DNA from: Torreya grandis | Lineage: Eukaryota; Streptophyta; Pinopsida; Cupressales; Taxaceae | Assembly (NCBI GenBank): GCA_037957365.1 | Contig: JARHVA010000250.1 | Coordinates: 6,285,001 to 6,349,000 of the forward strand | Length of the DNA stretch: 64,000 nucleotides | Direction: 5' to 3' | Part shown: in pieces, positions 1 through 13,160 of the stretch | How the letters are laid out: each line of letters starts with the position of its first letter | How positions within the stretch are numbered: the first letter of the stretch is position 1 | Notes under the pieces: model-generated | Told to the model about the DNA's origin: nothing | Databases searched by the model: none | Seen by the model: only the letters and a program-made list of their open reading frames with translations | Position numbers and translations under genes: made by a program

Positions 1-2090
1 ATCTAGCTTGTTGAACACCTTTATGATTTTTATTTTCTGACATAGAAGTTAAGCATATACATTGCATATAACATACCTTGAGTGGGTTGTATACGCTTAA
101 GGTTAAGTTTTCTTGTGGATGTGGGATTATAAGACATGTTTACTTAAGGTTCACATTAGTATGGTTGTGTTAATAGTTGAAGTGTTTACTTGTATGGAGT
201 TAGTGTTGCACAAAAGAGAAGAAAAAAAATTAAGAGTGTTTTTATGATTTTTTTTTGGGTGTTACATCAAAAAAAGTCCAATGAACCAATAGATGAGTAT
301 GTCTTGTGATATAAAACTATATTAATAAATATGATTATCCCCATGGAAAATAGAGAACTCCAAGACATATTTAAGTAGAGTTTATTACTAACATTGCATG
401 AAGCTATCCTATTCAAGAAGTTTCCATAATTCATAGATCTTTGTCATGTAATGAAAGAATGGGAAGTCAAGCTTCTCTCTATGGATGAAATAAATTACAC
501 AACTAGATCAAATTCAACTACTAAGAATTTTAATTTAAGACTCCATATAAGGCGAAACCTAGTGAGAACAAGAATGATTCAAAAATGATAATAAATGTAA
601 CTTCAAAGCCACCTCCTCACTTGGTTTTATCAACTCCTCCAAGGAGAACTTTCATGACTCTTCTTCAGTATCCAACACGTGTTCTATAATAGCTCTTAGA
701 ATGCAATGCCATATTTTCCCTCTCATCAAAGAGGTTTACATGGAAAGACTTCTTCCAAAGAACTATGATTCTAATACATTTTACAACTATCACAGGGCAC
801 TAGGCCATATCATAAATAAATGCATTAGATTGTGACATAAGATAAAATATTTGATAGAAAATAATATCATTGATCTCAACACTCCTATAGAGGCACTTAA
901 ACCAAAATAAACATAAATAAAAGAATTGAAAATATATTTAGATCTATTTCTAAAACATATAGTTAATGAGACAAAAGGCACTTCAACTGTTTACTATACT
1001 TATCAAGTATATCCACCACTAACATTATATCATACTCAAACTACAAACACACACCCTCTAAAAAATATCATTTGGGTGTATCATACTATATTTTCAACTA
1101 GACCTCTTATCACCTTTTTAGAGTAGGAGATAGTTGACAATGACACAAATTTACATGTACTCTTTGTATGAGCCTACATTGATCATCATCTTATTTATAG
1201 TATCATGGTTGACAATGGGTCAAGTGTCAACATGTGTAATATCACACTTATACAAAATTTGGGTTATTCATAGTAGGATATTTCTTAGATAGATATAATT
1301 ATTCATGGTTTTAGTGGCCACATTCAGAGCTCCATCAAGGAGATAGTAATACCATTATAGGTTAGGATCACATACGTGGCCACTATATTCATAGTGGTAC
1401 CTAATGTTGACATATTTGACATGTTATTGGGTATACCTTGGATATAATAGCTTCAAGCCATTCCATCCACAATACACATATGCATCAAATATATACATGC
1501 TATAATCATGTGGTTATAGTTGAGGGCCTTTCATATGAGTATCCTTTATCTATTCCACAACTAGTAATACAGGAGACACTAGTTACCATTTAATGCATAG
1601 AGTCTATTAGCACACATCCAATATCAATTGAGCCACAAGTGTAGGTGAGGTCTACTCCTATAGTAGTACCACATATGCATACTCTCCCATGGAGACCTTT
1701 ATTAGAGAGACCCATACATTAGAGTCATGTTATGGATTCTATAGGGCCTCTCTCTCCACCAACACATAGATCAATGTTACAACATAGATCACCCACTCCA
1801 ATTACATATTATTCTACTAGATGGGGCCCTAAAAACCCTATAGTTCATAGTCTAGTTCAGTCAACTTCATAAATTTAGAGCCCTATATTTCATAGGCCAG
1901 TTTAGTCAAATTCTCAGATTCATAGTCCTATTCCACAGGTAGTTTCAGTTACAAATCACTTAGTACATCTGATTCGTAGATCCCAAATACCTCATCACAC
2001 AACACACATGATCACTATACATCTATTTTATACAAGACACTTTGATTGTGAGTCTCTTGTGAGACTCATAATTTAGTAGTATCTCTCCTC
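1..2090 (+). pseudogene. Gag-protease remnant of element E (Tat-like Ty3/Gypsy), left end outside window
   Basis: Decayed gag and aspartic protease of an LTR retrotransposon. The stretch aligns with the better preserved gag-protease of E2: about 361-560 here matches 47,820-48,000, 926-1,130 matches 48,355-48,550, and 1,190-1,570 matches 48,590-48,990. The protease part shows the family block that follows the LLGRPW-like motif, ending near 1,545 in VEGLSYEYPLSIP. Stops and frameshifts interrupt all frames, so no protein can be made. Gag would form the virus-like particle and the protease would mature it. No RT, RNase H or integrase follows; non-coding DNA begins after about 2,090, as in E2 and C. 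The 5' LTR and gag start lie outside the window. Assignment to the Tat lineage rests on similarity of the protease block to A, which does carry pol. Confidence 0.7.
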
Positions 2091-4682
2091 TTACCTTGAT
2101 CCTTGTATATAGTTTTATTTTCATGATTGTTTGTACATAGCTTATATACTCAACAAATACAAAAATAATATAATGTGTTCAAAATACAAAAAATATTCAC
2201 ATATTACTCAGAATATATGAAATTTAGATTATTTGCATATCCACGTTCACATTCTTTATACTTTTATGTATTATATATGCTATCTCAATATAGTCAGTTT
2301 TGTCATACATACATGATTCACTTGTTCTTATTGAGTGTTCATAGATTCTTATAGGACTCAGGGCTAACACATAGATCCATATTTGTTACTATCTTCCCAC
2401 TGGGGAAACATACACAAACTCATCATTAATACATTCACCCATTGGGGGAATTATACTACAAAGATTATAGTTTACCAGGTTCCATCTTTCTATACTCTAT
2501 ATCATAGATTTAACATTATCTATACCTTGATATTGATCATTACATACTTCTCTAATTTTTTTCCAACTAGTACTACTATAAACTTAGTTTATGTACATCT
2601 TTGATTTTATATAGATATGTACTACATGTTCATGCATACTTTCATTTATAACTTTCCTAGTTTAGACTTGATTGTGTCTCTTTGATTCTACATCTATTCA
2701 ATGGAATTTGAATATTCCATTGTTCTAAGGCTCTATGCCAATTCATTTCATTATGTGTATGCATTGGACATGTGACCATGTCCTTGTGTGTGACTTTTTG
2801 ATTGTGCATGCAAACATTTGAACATTTCTTTCCATGTAGTTCTAAGCCAACTTATTATTTTCATATATAGACAATTGAACATGTCCTCATATGTATTGAT
2901 TTCTTAGATTTAGTGACATGTACCCATGTACCTTGTATTGTGACCCCTTGGCCTACTTTTTAGGCATCATGTGTGTTATATGTATGCGTTTATGTATGCA
3001 TCATGGCCATGACACTTTTATTTTACTTATTGTTTATATACCCAATGTTAGATTCCACGAGTGCTCTCATACATCTCTCCTTCCTCTTTGGGAACCTTAA
3101 TGGACATCATGCTCCATCCCCCTAGGTGGTTACATAAATCATTATTAGATTATGTTGTTTATACACATGGTTGCATTGTTATATCTATCTTGACAACCTT
3201 ATGACTGATAGATATAACATACGTCATACATTACCAACTTATGCTTAGATTATCTTACATTATAATGTCATGTATACACATTATATTGTTTTACTATGTA
3301 GATATCATATATACTCAATCTAACATACACAATGCAAAGCTTTTATTTTAAGGACAATTATTGCATAGGTATAATAACTCCCATCAAAAGAGGGGGAATT
3401 CACAGTGGTTTGTCATAAATTTTAGTCCATCAAGTGTACTCAAAATATAGTTTTCAACATGCAGACACATAATATAGAGTACAAAATCAAGCAAACACAC
3501 AAAAACTAGTTAAACATAGATCAATTTCATTTTACATAGAAAATTACAGAAGGAAATTAGTGTTAAAATTAAGACACTAGTACCCCAACAATACTATCCA
3601 AAGTATAATGCTATTATCCAGTAACCCAAGAATAGGGAAATCTAGATTTAACAAAATTACACAATAGTTACTACCCAAATTTGCACATTTTCAGTCACAT
3701 GTTCTCATATTTGATTAGTTTATGCTCAATTTTACACATAATAATACTAGGTTTGCTCAGATTGGGGGCAACATGCATGAAATGATCATTCCCATTTTAG
3801 TTTTAGATACACATTTATAGATTTCTAAAACTTAGTCTAGAATCTATATGCATAGATATTAGAATTGGGGGCATGTATGCAACACATTATTTCCACATGA
3901 TAAATTTTACACTAGCTCATCTCAAATGGAATGGAAAAATCCATGTCATTATTTACTTTATATACTTTAGAAATAATTTACACTAGGTACCATTCTATAT
4001 TGATGCCTTATTCCATTTGTAATGGTTGGCATTTCTATGTAGTCCCTAAACTACATTCCCAGGTACCCGAGAGGTCCCTTGGCCATTTTTCATTTTAGAT
4101 TTTATAAATGGCCCCAAGGCCATCCTACATAGTTATAGTTACATTGCACAATTTTACTTATAGCTACATATAGTACACATGAGTAGGAAATGATGGAGTT
4201 ATAACCTATTTTGAGTTCATGAGCCACCTATATAGGAAGGTTGGACAAGTCATAAGTCCAATCCAAGTTATTCATAGTGTGTGGTCCACTGAGAAAGGGT
4301 GGGTAATGATGAAGTCAAAACTAAATTGAGTTCTTGAGCCACCCACACATGTGGATTAGGAAATCCATCAGCTCAGTCCAAGCTATTCACTGATTTGATC
4401 ACTAGTTACACACATAACATATCACTAAGTTTTTTCATTGGTTCACATACCAAATGAGGTGTGTTCATTCATTTCCTCTCTCTTTTATCTCTTTAATCAT
4501 TTTTGTCTTTGCTTTTGATATATCTTAAGTAAAGATTGATTATTCCATGTTTCATTTGTAGGATACACAATGGAGCACGTTTCACACACTCAGACCTAGA
4601 TTCATAGGCTTCAACTCATAGGTAAGTCTAGGTATGCTTCCTTTTACCTTATTCTAGTCATTTCACTTTGCTACATTTATAG
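2091..4682 (+). other. Non-coding 3' region of element E
   Basis: I see no credible coding in these 2.6 kb. From 2,290 to 3,130 the sequence aligns with E2 (49,790-50,205, then 55,625-56,031) and more loosely with B (30,400-31,400). It is rich in a degenerate motif around TTTGAACATGTCC, giving a repetitive texture that C shares on the other strand. A purine tract lies at 3,386-3,398 and the polypurine tract at 4,683. The short open frames at 2,383-2,604 and 2,918-3,100 resemble no known protein and lie inside the repeated non-coding block. Confidence 0.6.
3386..3398 (+). other. Second (internal) purine tract of element E
   Basis: Thirteen purines (AAAAGAGGGGGAA) preceded by CCATC, about 1.3 kb upstream of the LTR-adjacent polypurine tract. 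B has a similar tract at 31,691 and C one at 40,153 on the minus strand. It could be an extra primer site for plus-strand synthesis, or simply a conserved remnant. Confidence 0.45.
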
Positions 4683-4697
4683 AATAAAGGGGGGAAA
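4683..4697 (+). other. Polypurine tract of element E
   Basis: A purine-rich run with six consecutive G sits directly before TGTAGTC, the start of the 3' LTR. This is the expected position for the primer of plus-strand synthesis in LTR retrotransposons. Confidence 0.7.
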
Positions 4698-5921
4698 TGT
4701 AGTCATATAAAATGTCACTTGAGTGTAATGAGTGTTACTTAAGACCACCTATCCCTAGCTTAACCCTAGACCTATCTTAGGGCCTCTTTCAATACTTATC
4801 CAAATTTCATGTAGGCCTTACACATCCATAGACATATCAAAATTAGTCTCAGTCCCTCCCTTAGGAATCCAGGCCCCTAGTGCCTCAGGTTCTACCACCT
4901 AAACACTAGCAATATAATTTGGAGAGTAACATCCTGTGCTAGTTTTCCACTTTCAATACTATTATATTTTGACAAATTTCAACCCCCATGAATATATTTT
5001 TAATTACTATGACACCTAGGGTGAGTATAGACCTATTTATAAACCTCATAAAAGCACTAGATCAATATAAATACATGACTTTTATCTATTTATCTGTTAG
5101 ATAGAAATTAGATGCAAAATACACAAACAAGCTTAGAACAAGTTATGAATAATAAAGTTTATTGATCCCTATTCTACCCTAATTTTGTATACAATCATCG
5201 ACAACCATCCCAATCCTAGAATACATAGATTTATAGTCTTAAGATTCAATCAAATCACTCAAGTTGATACTCTACTAGCATTCACGTTTACTTGCACCAA
5301 ACACTTAAGTGGGAGAACTACATCGGGCTTGATCCTTCCTTAAAGTATTAGTATATAAGCAACTCTCAACATAGCAGGGTGATGAATATGTCCTATCTAC
5401 CCATATAACATCAAAATTTTACTACTTGTGCCACTCAAATACACTAACAACATGAAGGTCTAGGGTTTGTTTCTAAATCAAATCAAAACAATGTATAAAT
5501 AGTGAATTATATCTCATCCACATAGGTACATGAAATTCAAACTTGACCAAAGGTGCACCTAGAAAATTAGAATTTTTTTTGCCCAAATGACATTAGCACT
5601 AAAATTAGGACACTAGTGCCATAACACTATTATCTAAGGTACAACACTATTATCTAGGAGGGTTTCTATCACTTGGACCCTATTTACAACACTCAGATCT
5701 ATTTCCACATCATTTTTCAACATCTAGATCATCCATCTTAGTCATTTTCTAGATAAGTACTTATTTGTGTCACCCATTACTATTTCTATAAATATTAGAT
5801 TAATTCAATTATTGCATAAATTAGTGGATGTATTTATTATATATTTATACCCTAATTTACTATACTCAGACCCTTTAACAACCTAAGGCTTAAACTCCAT
5901 AAACTCTTAAAAGTTAAATCA
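4698..5921 (+). repeat. 3' LTR of element E
   Basis: About 1.22 kb. It starts with TGTAGTC after the polypurine tract and ends near TCA. It aligns along its length with 45,219-46,433, the 5' LTR of E2. Shared landmarks include the 'taacccTAGACCTATCxTA' block near 4,765 and the 'TATTCTACCCTA' block near 5,170. The length agrees with the other LTRs of the group. The matching 5' LTR lies outside the window, so no target duplication can be tested. The exact 3' end is uncertain by some tens of bases because similarity to E2 fades gradually after 5,921. Confidence 0.75.
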
Positions 5922-6620
5922 ATAATATAAATTACAAGTTTTGAACATCATTATTTTCAACCAAAATAATTCACTTGCATGTTCATGAAAGGTAAATTTA
6001 TAAGAGGAAAAATAGAGATAAAAACATTCCTACCTCTAACCTCCTTACTTAAAAATCCTTCGAGCTTCCTCTTCTCCACTTCAAACTCCCTCCATCGAAA
6101 ATGAACCCAAATGAACAACCCTAAGAAAAGGCCAAGAGTGGGATATTAAAACCCAAATTTCATAACCAAAGGGTTTTCCACCTAACCTAATAAATGGAAA
6201 ATTAATTTACCTAATAAATGGGAAAGTAATTTACTTATAAGACTCACCTCATGTCTTACAAGCCCATACTTCCATTTAATGACCTTATGAACCCATGTGG
6301 GCCTAGTTATACAAGTAAGCCACTTGTACAGTGTCAAAGGGTTATTTATACTCAACAATAACTTCTCTTACATTTGCCAATTTACCCACCCTAATCTAGG
6401 GCCTAACCAATAGCTCCTCTAGCCTTCCTAGAGGGGCTAGGCAAAAGTTTCCAAATAAAATATATTATAATTAATAATTATATATTATATTACATTTAAA
6501 AATTACTCATGATTTATTATATTTATCAATTTAAAATTTAATAATTAAAATTATTCCAATTTCATTTCAATAAATAAAACCTTTAAATAAGGGAGGGATC
6601 AAAATTTGAATTCATACACA
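5922..6620. other. Unassigned AT-rich stretch
   Basis: No gene or named repeat could be supported. The left 60 bases keep weak similarity to the start of E2's internal region. The stretch around 6,450-6,560 is nearly pure A/T. It separates the 3' LTR of E from the gag fragment of D. Confidence 0.4.
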
Positions 6621-7118
6621 TTCAAAGGATCAACAAATTATAAAAATGTATATTGATGACTATGGTTTAGAGGTTCCTCATAAGGGGTATTGCAATAGGG
6701 ATACACATAGATTTATAAGGAGTAAAATATTGTAACCCCATATTAGGTACACTAAGTGTAAGCATCAATTGTGTAGTCATAGGTTTATACACATGAATAT
6801 AAGCACTAGAAACATTGGTTTGAAAACATAATGTAGGATGTGAGCCTTTAGAAGGTAGATTTGTATCATTCAAAGGTTCATCACGTGGTTCTTCAAATGT
6901 TGTTTTCTTAACTAACTTTTTATTTTCATCTCTAGTTACATGCAAAAATGCTTCAACCATATGGGGATTTATCTAAAGATATTATTTAAGCTCAACCTAG
7001 TATGTGTTATGAAATGGGTTATCTTGTTCATCAAGATTATTATTGCTAATATTTTCCATTTTTTTTTATCTATATGTATATCAAAATAATAAGTATTAAC
7101 ATCACTTGCATCTTCCAT
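6621..7118 (-). pseudogene. Gag N-terminus of element D
   Basis: Minus-strand fragment starting at the ATG near 7,118. The open part at 6,667-6,960 contains VTRDENKKLVKKTTFEEPRD, matching HETRDEIKKNAKMVTYEDQH in the gag of C (43,502-43,711, minus). Both lie about 0.2-0.4 kb inside a minus-strand 5' LTR and follow a leader containing AGGGTTT repeats, so the arrangement is conserved. In-frame stops and a frameshift separate the first ATG from the longest open part. The gag core and everything downstream are missing; unassigned DNA and then element E occupy that side. Confidence 0.6.
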
Positions 7119-7305
7119 TGTATCCATATTAGAGTTTTAAAAGGTTTTATAAGCCCAAAAAATTAAAACCCTAAAAAAAAGAAAGAATTGAATAATAAAC
7201 CCTAAGAGGGGTTAAATCTAAAACCCTAATAAAATATTTTGAAACCTTAGTGTAGAAGGAATCCCAAGGTTTTCATTTTAAAATGAGAAGTCAGGTTTGT
7301 CAGAA
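7119..7305 (-). other. Leader of element D between LTR and gag
   Basis: Short untranslated leader with several AGGGTTT/AAACCCT-type repeats on the minus strand. It resembles the leader of C at 43,784-43,913. No convincing primer binding site was found. Confidence 0.45.
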
Positions 7306-8567
7306 TGTTTTGATTTATTTTGCACCTAAGATATATAAAATAATTGAAACTATGCACTAATTCATATTACATAAACAAAGAAAATAAATATAATAATTTG
7401 AATTGAAATAGGATAATAGATATTACAACTATTTGATTTAGAATTGATAATAAAATAGAGTTACTTAGCTGATTTCAATTGTGTGTCACCCACAAAAGAT
7501 GTCACATGATATGGAAATGCTTAACAAATGCTCATCTAGTACTCAAGCCTTAAAAATGGGTAACAGGTTGTCTAGACACTACCAATAAGGTCATTAACCA
7601 ACACTATTTGGGTTTACTAGTACTATCTCTACACATCATGGAGATCTACATATTTTGGGATATCTTTGCATGTGCTTACAATTTTCTCCTACATATGTGA
7701 ACTCTTCAATCCTGTGTGATGATTTATGTTTTCTATCTCTTTTGTTTAAAACCCTAATTATGCTTGATTGATAACAAGAGACCTTAAAAATAGGTTAAAT
7801 TTTTTTGGGGTAGACTGATCCAAACCTTTCCCCATTGAAGGTATGAGTGTTTATTACATTCCAATATATTGAAGAGGGATCAAAAATCATATATTTCTTC
7901 TACTTGGTGAGTGTGCAAATGTGAAAAATCATGTACAATTTATAATGTAGTCCCATCTTTGATTTTTGACATTTTTCACCATGCAATTTTGACTTCTTTG
8001 TATTCATAATTGGCTCTATGGACTAATATAGGGTTGTTCCTTAAATATTTTAGATACATATATGCCTTTTTAATAATTCTCCAAGAGAGTAAGAAATATC
8101 TAAGAGGTCTATAGATGATCCAAGGTCCATAATAACCTTAGGGATGGTTTATATATAGGTGACTCTTCATTAATTTATCACCATAACCAAATCATGAAAC
8201 ATGTCTAGGTTGACCTAAGAGAGATTTACCAATTTAAAAAATAGCCATTGAAGGCCCCTAGAAACTACCAGTAAAGAGAAACACCTACGATAACACTACT
8301 TAGGTTTACTTGTAGTGTCTTAGGAGTGAAAATAAGGATACAAGGTATGAAGAATGTATGTCTAGGATTCCAAAGGTGTTTCTATATATATCAAATTAAC
8401 CTTAAATAAAAATGTCTAGAAGATCGATGTGGATAAGTTAGTGGATGGGTAGATTGATGAAGGGAAAGTGTGCTAAAGATTTAGATATATGTACATTATC
8501 CAAGTATGTTGATGTATATTCAAATTAATTTTGATAAAGTGCCAAAGACCAATTTTAAGTGTCTACA
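7306..8567 (-). repeat. 5' LTR of element D (minus strand)
   Basis: About 1.26 kb. Read on the minus strand it starts at 8,567 with TGTAGACACTTAAAATTGG, close to the LTR start of A (TGTAGATGCCTAAATTTAG), and ends near 7,306 in CAAAACA, like C and B. The piece near 7,460 (AGTTACTTAGCTGATTT) matches the LTR of C near 44,070. Only one LTR of D is present in the window. Confidence 0.6.
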
Positions 8568-9031
8568 CAGTGAAACATATTTTTTCATTTGATTACATAT
8601 GGAGAGGAGGTGAAGTCCTTTCTCTCTTTTGGGTTGGGATCACTCAAAAGTAATATAAACATATTTAACCCTAATTTTACTATGCATAGGGTATGTAGTT
8701 TTAATTACAAAGAGGGAGGCATGGGCTACTAACCCTAACATAGGTTATTTTATTATGAAATTAAATCAAATTAGTTATACAACAAGAAAGATTAATTTCA
8801 AAAAGTTTTAACCACACATTTACTGAAGTGAATCCAATATCCTGATCATATTTATATGTTGAAGTAACTTATAAATTTAAAAAAGTTAAAAATTATCAGA
8901 GGTAAGAATCATAACATTATGGAATAATCAGTAATAAAGGGTCAAAATTGACATATGACTCTGTCTCAGGTCATAATGAATGGTCCAATTATTCTATCCC
9001 CTTCTCAAATCATAATTAGATTATGTATTTG
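8568..9031. other. Spacer between two head-to-head LTRs
   Basis: 464 bases between the outer end of D's LTR and the outer start of A's LTR. No coding or repeat could be identified. Both LTRs point away from it. Confidence 0.5.
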
Positions 9032-10305
9032 TGTAGATGCCTAAATTTAGTATTAGATACTTGGCAATGTCAACTTTGACATACCTTTGATATACATGAC
9101 TTGCACATATATATTTTAATCTTGGGCACACCATCCCTTATATGTTTATCTATATATTAACTTGGCCAACCCAATTTACTATAATTCATACTCAAAGTCT
9201 CCCTAGACTATTCCAGAACATTCTAAAATACTAATAACACTATCACCTTATTCCAAATTAATCATTTACCCATTCTATATAGCTCTATAAACAAACATAT
9301 GTTTATGGTTGATGCAGGTGTCCACTTTCACCACTAGTGACCCAGGATCCTTGACTATGTTTTTAAAAATTCAAACATTTCCATTGGATCAATCTAACTG
9401 TGTTTTCTATGTTGGCCATGGGGGGAAAGACCAAAGAGTCATATATAAATGAAAATAAATCCTAAGGCCATACTTAATTTAAAATTAAATTTATAACCAA
9501 TTGCAAGCTTGAGAAATCCATTTGAATTTCTTTGAGATATTTCCATAAAATAATACATATCCAAGAAAACCCTCAAAGTAGCATCCTTAGAGCCAAGTCT
9601 AAGTAAAAAACACAAGGTCCAAGTTGCATGTTATAAAGTGTCTAAAGAAAATCATTACATTTTATTCTAGTGGATCATGATTGAACACACTCACACCTAT
9701 GTGGTAGAACTACATGCAACTTGAGTTATCTTTAGATTATTGAAAGATATACAATGTTTAATCATGTTGTAAGGAGAGGTTGTAGCTATCCAAATCATAT
9801 TTTAAACCCCTTTTATAAGTCAATATGGTACAAAAAATGAATCTAGGTTTTCAAGGAAGGAGAATAAAAATAAAGACATGCACATAGGACCAAAGACAAA
9901 CAAATACATATAAATCATCTACAAAGGTAGACATAATGATATATTGTATAAAATATTAACACAGTCAACCCAAACATTTAGACATATAGTAGATAATACT
10001 AGTTATGATAGGTGTTTGAGCTTCCTCAACAACATCCATGCAATTTTTGACAATTTGTTTCTTAATCTTAACATTTATAGAGATATTATAGAACATTTAA
10101 ATAGACTATGACACAAATAATGAGAATTAGAAAATTAGCTAAGTGACTTCTCTCCCCTCTTTGCTTAGTCATTTATATAAATAGTATGTATAATAAATGT
10201 CATTTTAGCATTCAAATTTGTATGATTTATTCCATATTATTCATAATATGAATTTCAATAATTTTATGTTATTTAGATCACCTAAATCTAAAAATAAATA
10301 AAATA
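9032..10305 (+). repeat. 5' LTR of element A
   Basis: About 1.27 kb. The start (TGTAGATGCC, then TTAGATACTTGGCAATGTCA) aligns with both LTRs of B and with the minus-strand LTRs of C. The end is set by alignment with C: an A-rich end followed by TTTGTGAACTCGATCCTAG here and TTTGTGAACTCATTCCTTG in C. This post-LTR block may be the primer binding site. No 3' LTR of A was found, because the element stops after integrase. Confidence 0.65.
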
Positions 10306-10928
10306 TTTTTGTGAACTCGATCCTAGTTTTGAGTGTGATAAAAATTAGGTATCTATCCCTTATGGTTTCATCTTTCCTTCTTAGGGTTTCATATATAATT
10401 TTTTATTTCCAATTTCCCTTTATTAATATAATAAAATCCCTTGCATAGTTATAATGGATGTTGATATAGTGTATTTTATGATTCAAGCTATGATTGTCAT
10501 GATTACATGTTTATAATATGTAATATGTTTACAATGATTGCAATGAAATGGGTTAAATTTATCTAAAATAAAATTATATATGAAATTAATAATAATAAAT
10601 GCTTAGCTCTCCTTAATAACACATTGTAAGAATATTGAATATGAGATATCTCCAATTACTACTCGATGGGAAATGATATGTATGACTAATTTTATTCCTC
10701 CCCCTAAATCTCAACATAGTAATAGATAAGATCCCTCGCCCATTATTAACCTTAGGATTATATTAGGTGTTGATGTCAATGCTCTTGAAACAAAAAGAGG
10801 TAGGTGTATCATCCTATAGAGCAAATTAGAGGTATTCAACATATCCCTCTTAATGTTCCTCCTCCTCTGAGGGTGTCAAATAATATCACTATAAAGTATG
10901 ATGTCATCAATAAAATTAAGAATAATCC

Positions 10929-10971
<43 letters not shown>

Positions 10972-12539
10972 AGGTCCAACATCTATAAGGATATTTTTCA
11001 TGTGGCACTACGTGATACAACCTTACCAATTGATACGAAACCTATTTTTTTGCATCTATTGTCAAAACATTATGGTGGAGCGAAGATAATAGTTATTTTG
11101 AGAAATAAGACTAACCTCTTAGATAAATTATTAATAAACATCTCCCATTGTATATTCAAGTGTGAATTTTAAATAATGGAGTTAAGTTGGTTTGGTAGAT
11201 AATGGATTAAGAGTTAATATCTATAATATCTCCTTTCTTTATATACTTGGTATTGGGTCCAAATAGCTTACTTAATATGATATGAATATTCATGGCTTTG
11301 ATAACATACCTTAGAAAATGATAAGACAATTTGCATTGAATATAACTATAGGTCTAATAATAATATCAATAATATTATAGGTTATACCCAATGATATTAA
11401 ATACAATATTCTACTAGGTAGACCTTAGATTCATGATATGCATGTAATTCCTTATACCTTTCATGCATGTATCAAGTTTATTCATGAAGGATTTATATAA
11501 ATTTTCCTATGGATCATAAAAATTTAAAACACTACACAATGACCCAACCTACTAAAAATTACTTACCTCATATACAACCCTCAGTGGTTTATCTTATGTA
11601 GTAACATGAGATAAAAGATTATGATTCCACACAATTATATTCTTATCCTAAAAAATATGGGTGTCCCATTTTGAATAAAGATATGAAAACACTAGTATCT
11701 ATTAAGTCTACCCCTCTAGCACTAGCAAAAAATTTAACACAATATGGTTTTGTATGAAAAAATATATAAAATTTAGGATATATAATACAAGGATTAGGAA
11801 AGCAAGCAAAGACATTCTTAGCCTAGTGTTTCCATCTGATCATAAAGGTAGATGAGGCCTTAGATATAATAAAGATTCAACTGTTAATAATGAAAGTAAA
11901 TAAAGAAATTTAATATTTGCACACACTTCCTTAGATAAACACCTAATCCTATGCAAGAAGTTCATCATGTAACAAAAATAGATTAAATACATTTTGAGCT
12001 CATTGATGATATAATTCACTAGAATTTTGGGCAATAGATAAGTTTCATAATGATGAGTCTCTCTTAGAATGTTTTGGGGCATATGAGGATCCCTTCCTTC
12101 TATCATAATAAAAGTTTTTCTTCTTTATGAAATTCCCACACACTTGTCAAAGAGACTAAACACTCACATGATGATGTCCAATAAGATGTATTTTATACAA
12201 TTCTTAATGCACCATATATAGAAGATCACTCAACATAGTTAAATGAAGAATATGTTGAATTTAATTATAGCATTAATAAAGACCCATGACCAGTCCTTCT
12301 TGAAATAATTCTTAAGGTTAAAGAGGATAAAACCTTTAGAGATGTATTACATGATTTCCTTAAATTATTCACTTGGTCTTATTTAGATATGTTAGGTATA
12401 GATATTTTGATTATGTTACATCAACATTGATGTGAAGCCAGTCAAATAAAAAGTCATGAAGATGCATTGGAAGTAGCCTCACTAGTTAAATATGAAATAA
12501 AAAATTTAAATGATGTATGGTTTATTAAATTTTTTTATT
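10306..12539 (+). pseudogene. Leader and protease region of element A
   Basis: After the LTR comes an AGGGTTTC-type leader similar to that of B. From about 10,640 to 11,560 the sequence aligns with B at 27,540-28,380. The protease half is recognisable: HCIFKCEF-like and LVW...MD residues near 11,140-11,220 correspond to the active-site strand, and NDIKYNILLGRP at about 11,390-11,432 is the conserved LLGRPW block. The catalytic aspartate region is broken by stops. A typical gag core was not found, so gag may be deleted or too diverged. The reading frame at 10,804-11,172 includes a (TA)n run translated as alternating Tyr-Ile, so its length is misleading. The segment 11,560-12,539 resembles the protease-RT linker but has no clear motif. 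Confidence 0.6.
10931..10967. repeat. (TA)n microsatellite
   Basis: About 18 TA units inside the broken protease-upstream region of A. In frame it reads as a run of Tyr-Ile. Confidence 0.95.
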
Positions 12540-13160
12540 AATCTAATTGCATTTATAATATTGTGCCGGTTTCCAAGCCTAATGGAAAAATTATAATTTT
12601 TCCAAACTTTCAAGATTTGAATAAAGTTTATCCTAAGAATGAATTTTTGTTTTCTAACATTGATGTGATTATGGACTCTATGGTTGTTTATGAAATGTTA
12701 TCATTTATGGATGGATTTCCAGTATATAATCAAATAAATATTAATTCAAAAGATCAAACCAAAACAACATTTATACCTTGATGGGGAACATTATGTTATG
12801 TGGTCTCCCCTTCAGATATAGGAATGTGGGAGCTACGTATAAAATGGATATGGCACACATATTTCATGAACTTAGACAACAAAATGTAGAAGATTATGTT
12901 GATGACTTGAAAAATCTAAGCATCAATAGGATCATGTTACAATTTTTATAAAAATCTTTGAAATGTTACACAAATAGTATATGTATGACACAACCCAATT
13001 TATTATTTCAATTATATCAAAGAAATATGTATTTGGGGAATCATCACAGAAATTGTTAGGTTATAATATATCCTAATGAGGTATATAAGTCAATTAAAAT
13101 AAATTAAAGGATATTGTGTAAATGCCTCCACCCAAGGTATTAAAACAATTACCTATTTAC
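12540..13160 (+). pseudogene. Reverse transcriptase of element A (Tat lineage)
   Basis: RT would copy the element RNA into DNA in the particle. The best preserved part, 12,563-12,781, shows VSKPNGKI, then FQDLNKVYPKNEF, then LSFMDGFPVYNQI, the finger and first palm motifs in the form typical of Tat/Ogre elements. After a stop at 12,779-12,781 the frame continues; the catalytic YVDD box is intact at 12,895-12,906. The thumb/connection segment near 13,120 (MPPPKVLKQL) is still legible. Several stops and at least one frameshift make it non-functional. RNase H follows directly, the usual Gypsy order. Confidence 0.85.
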
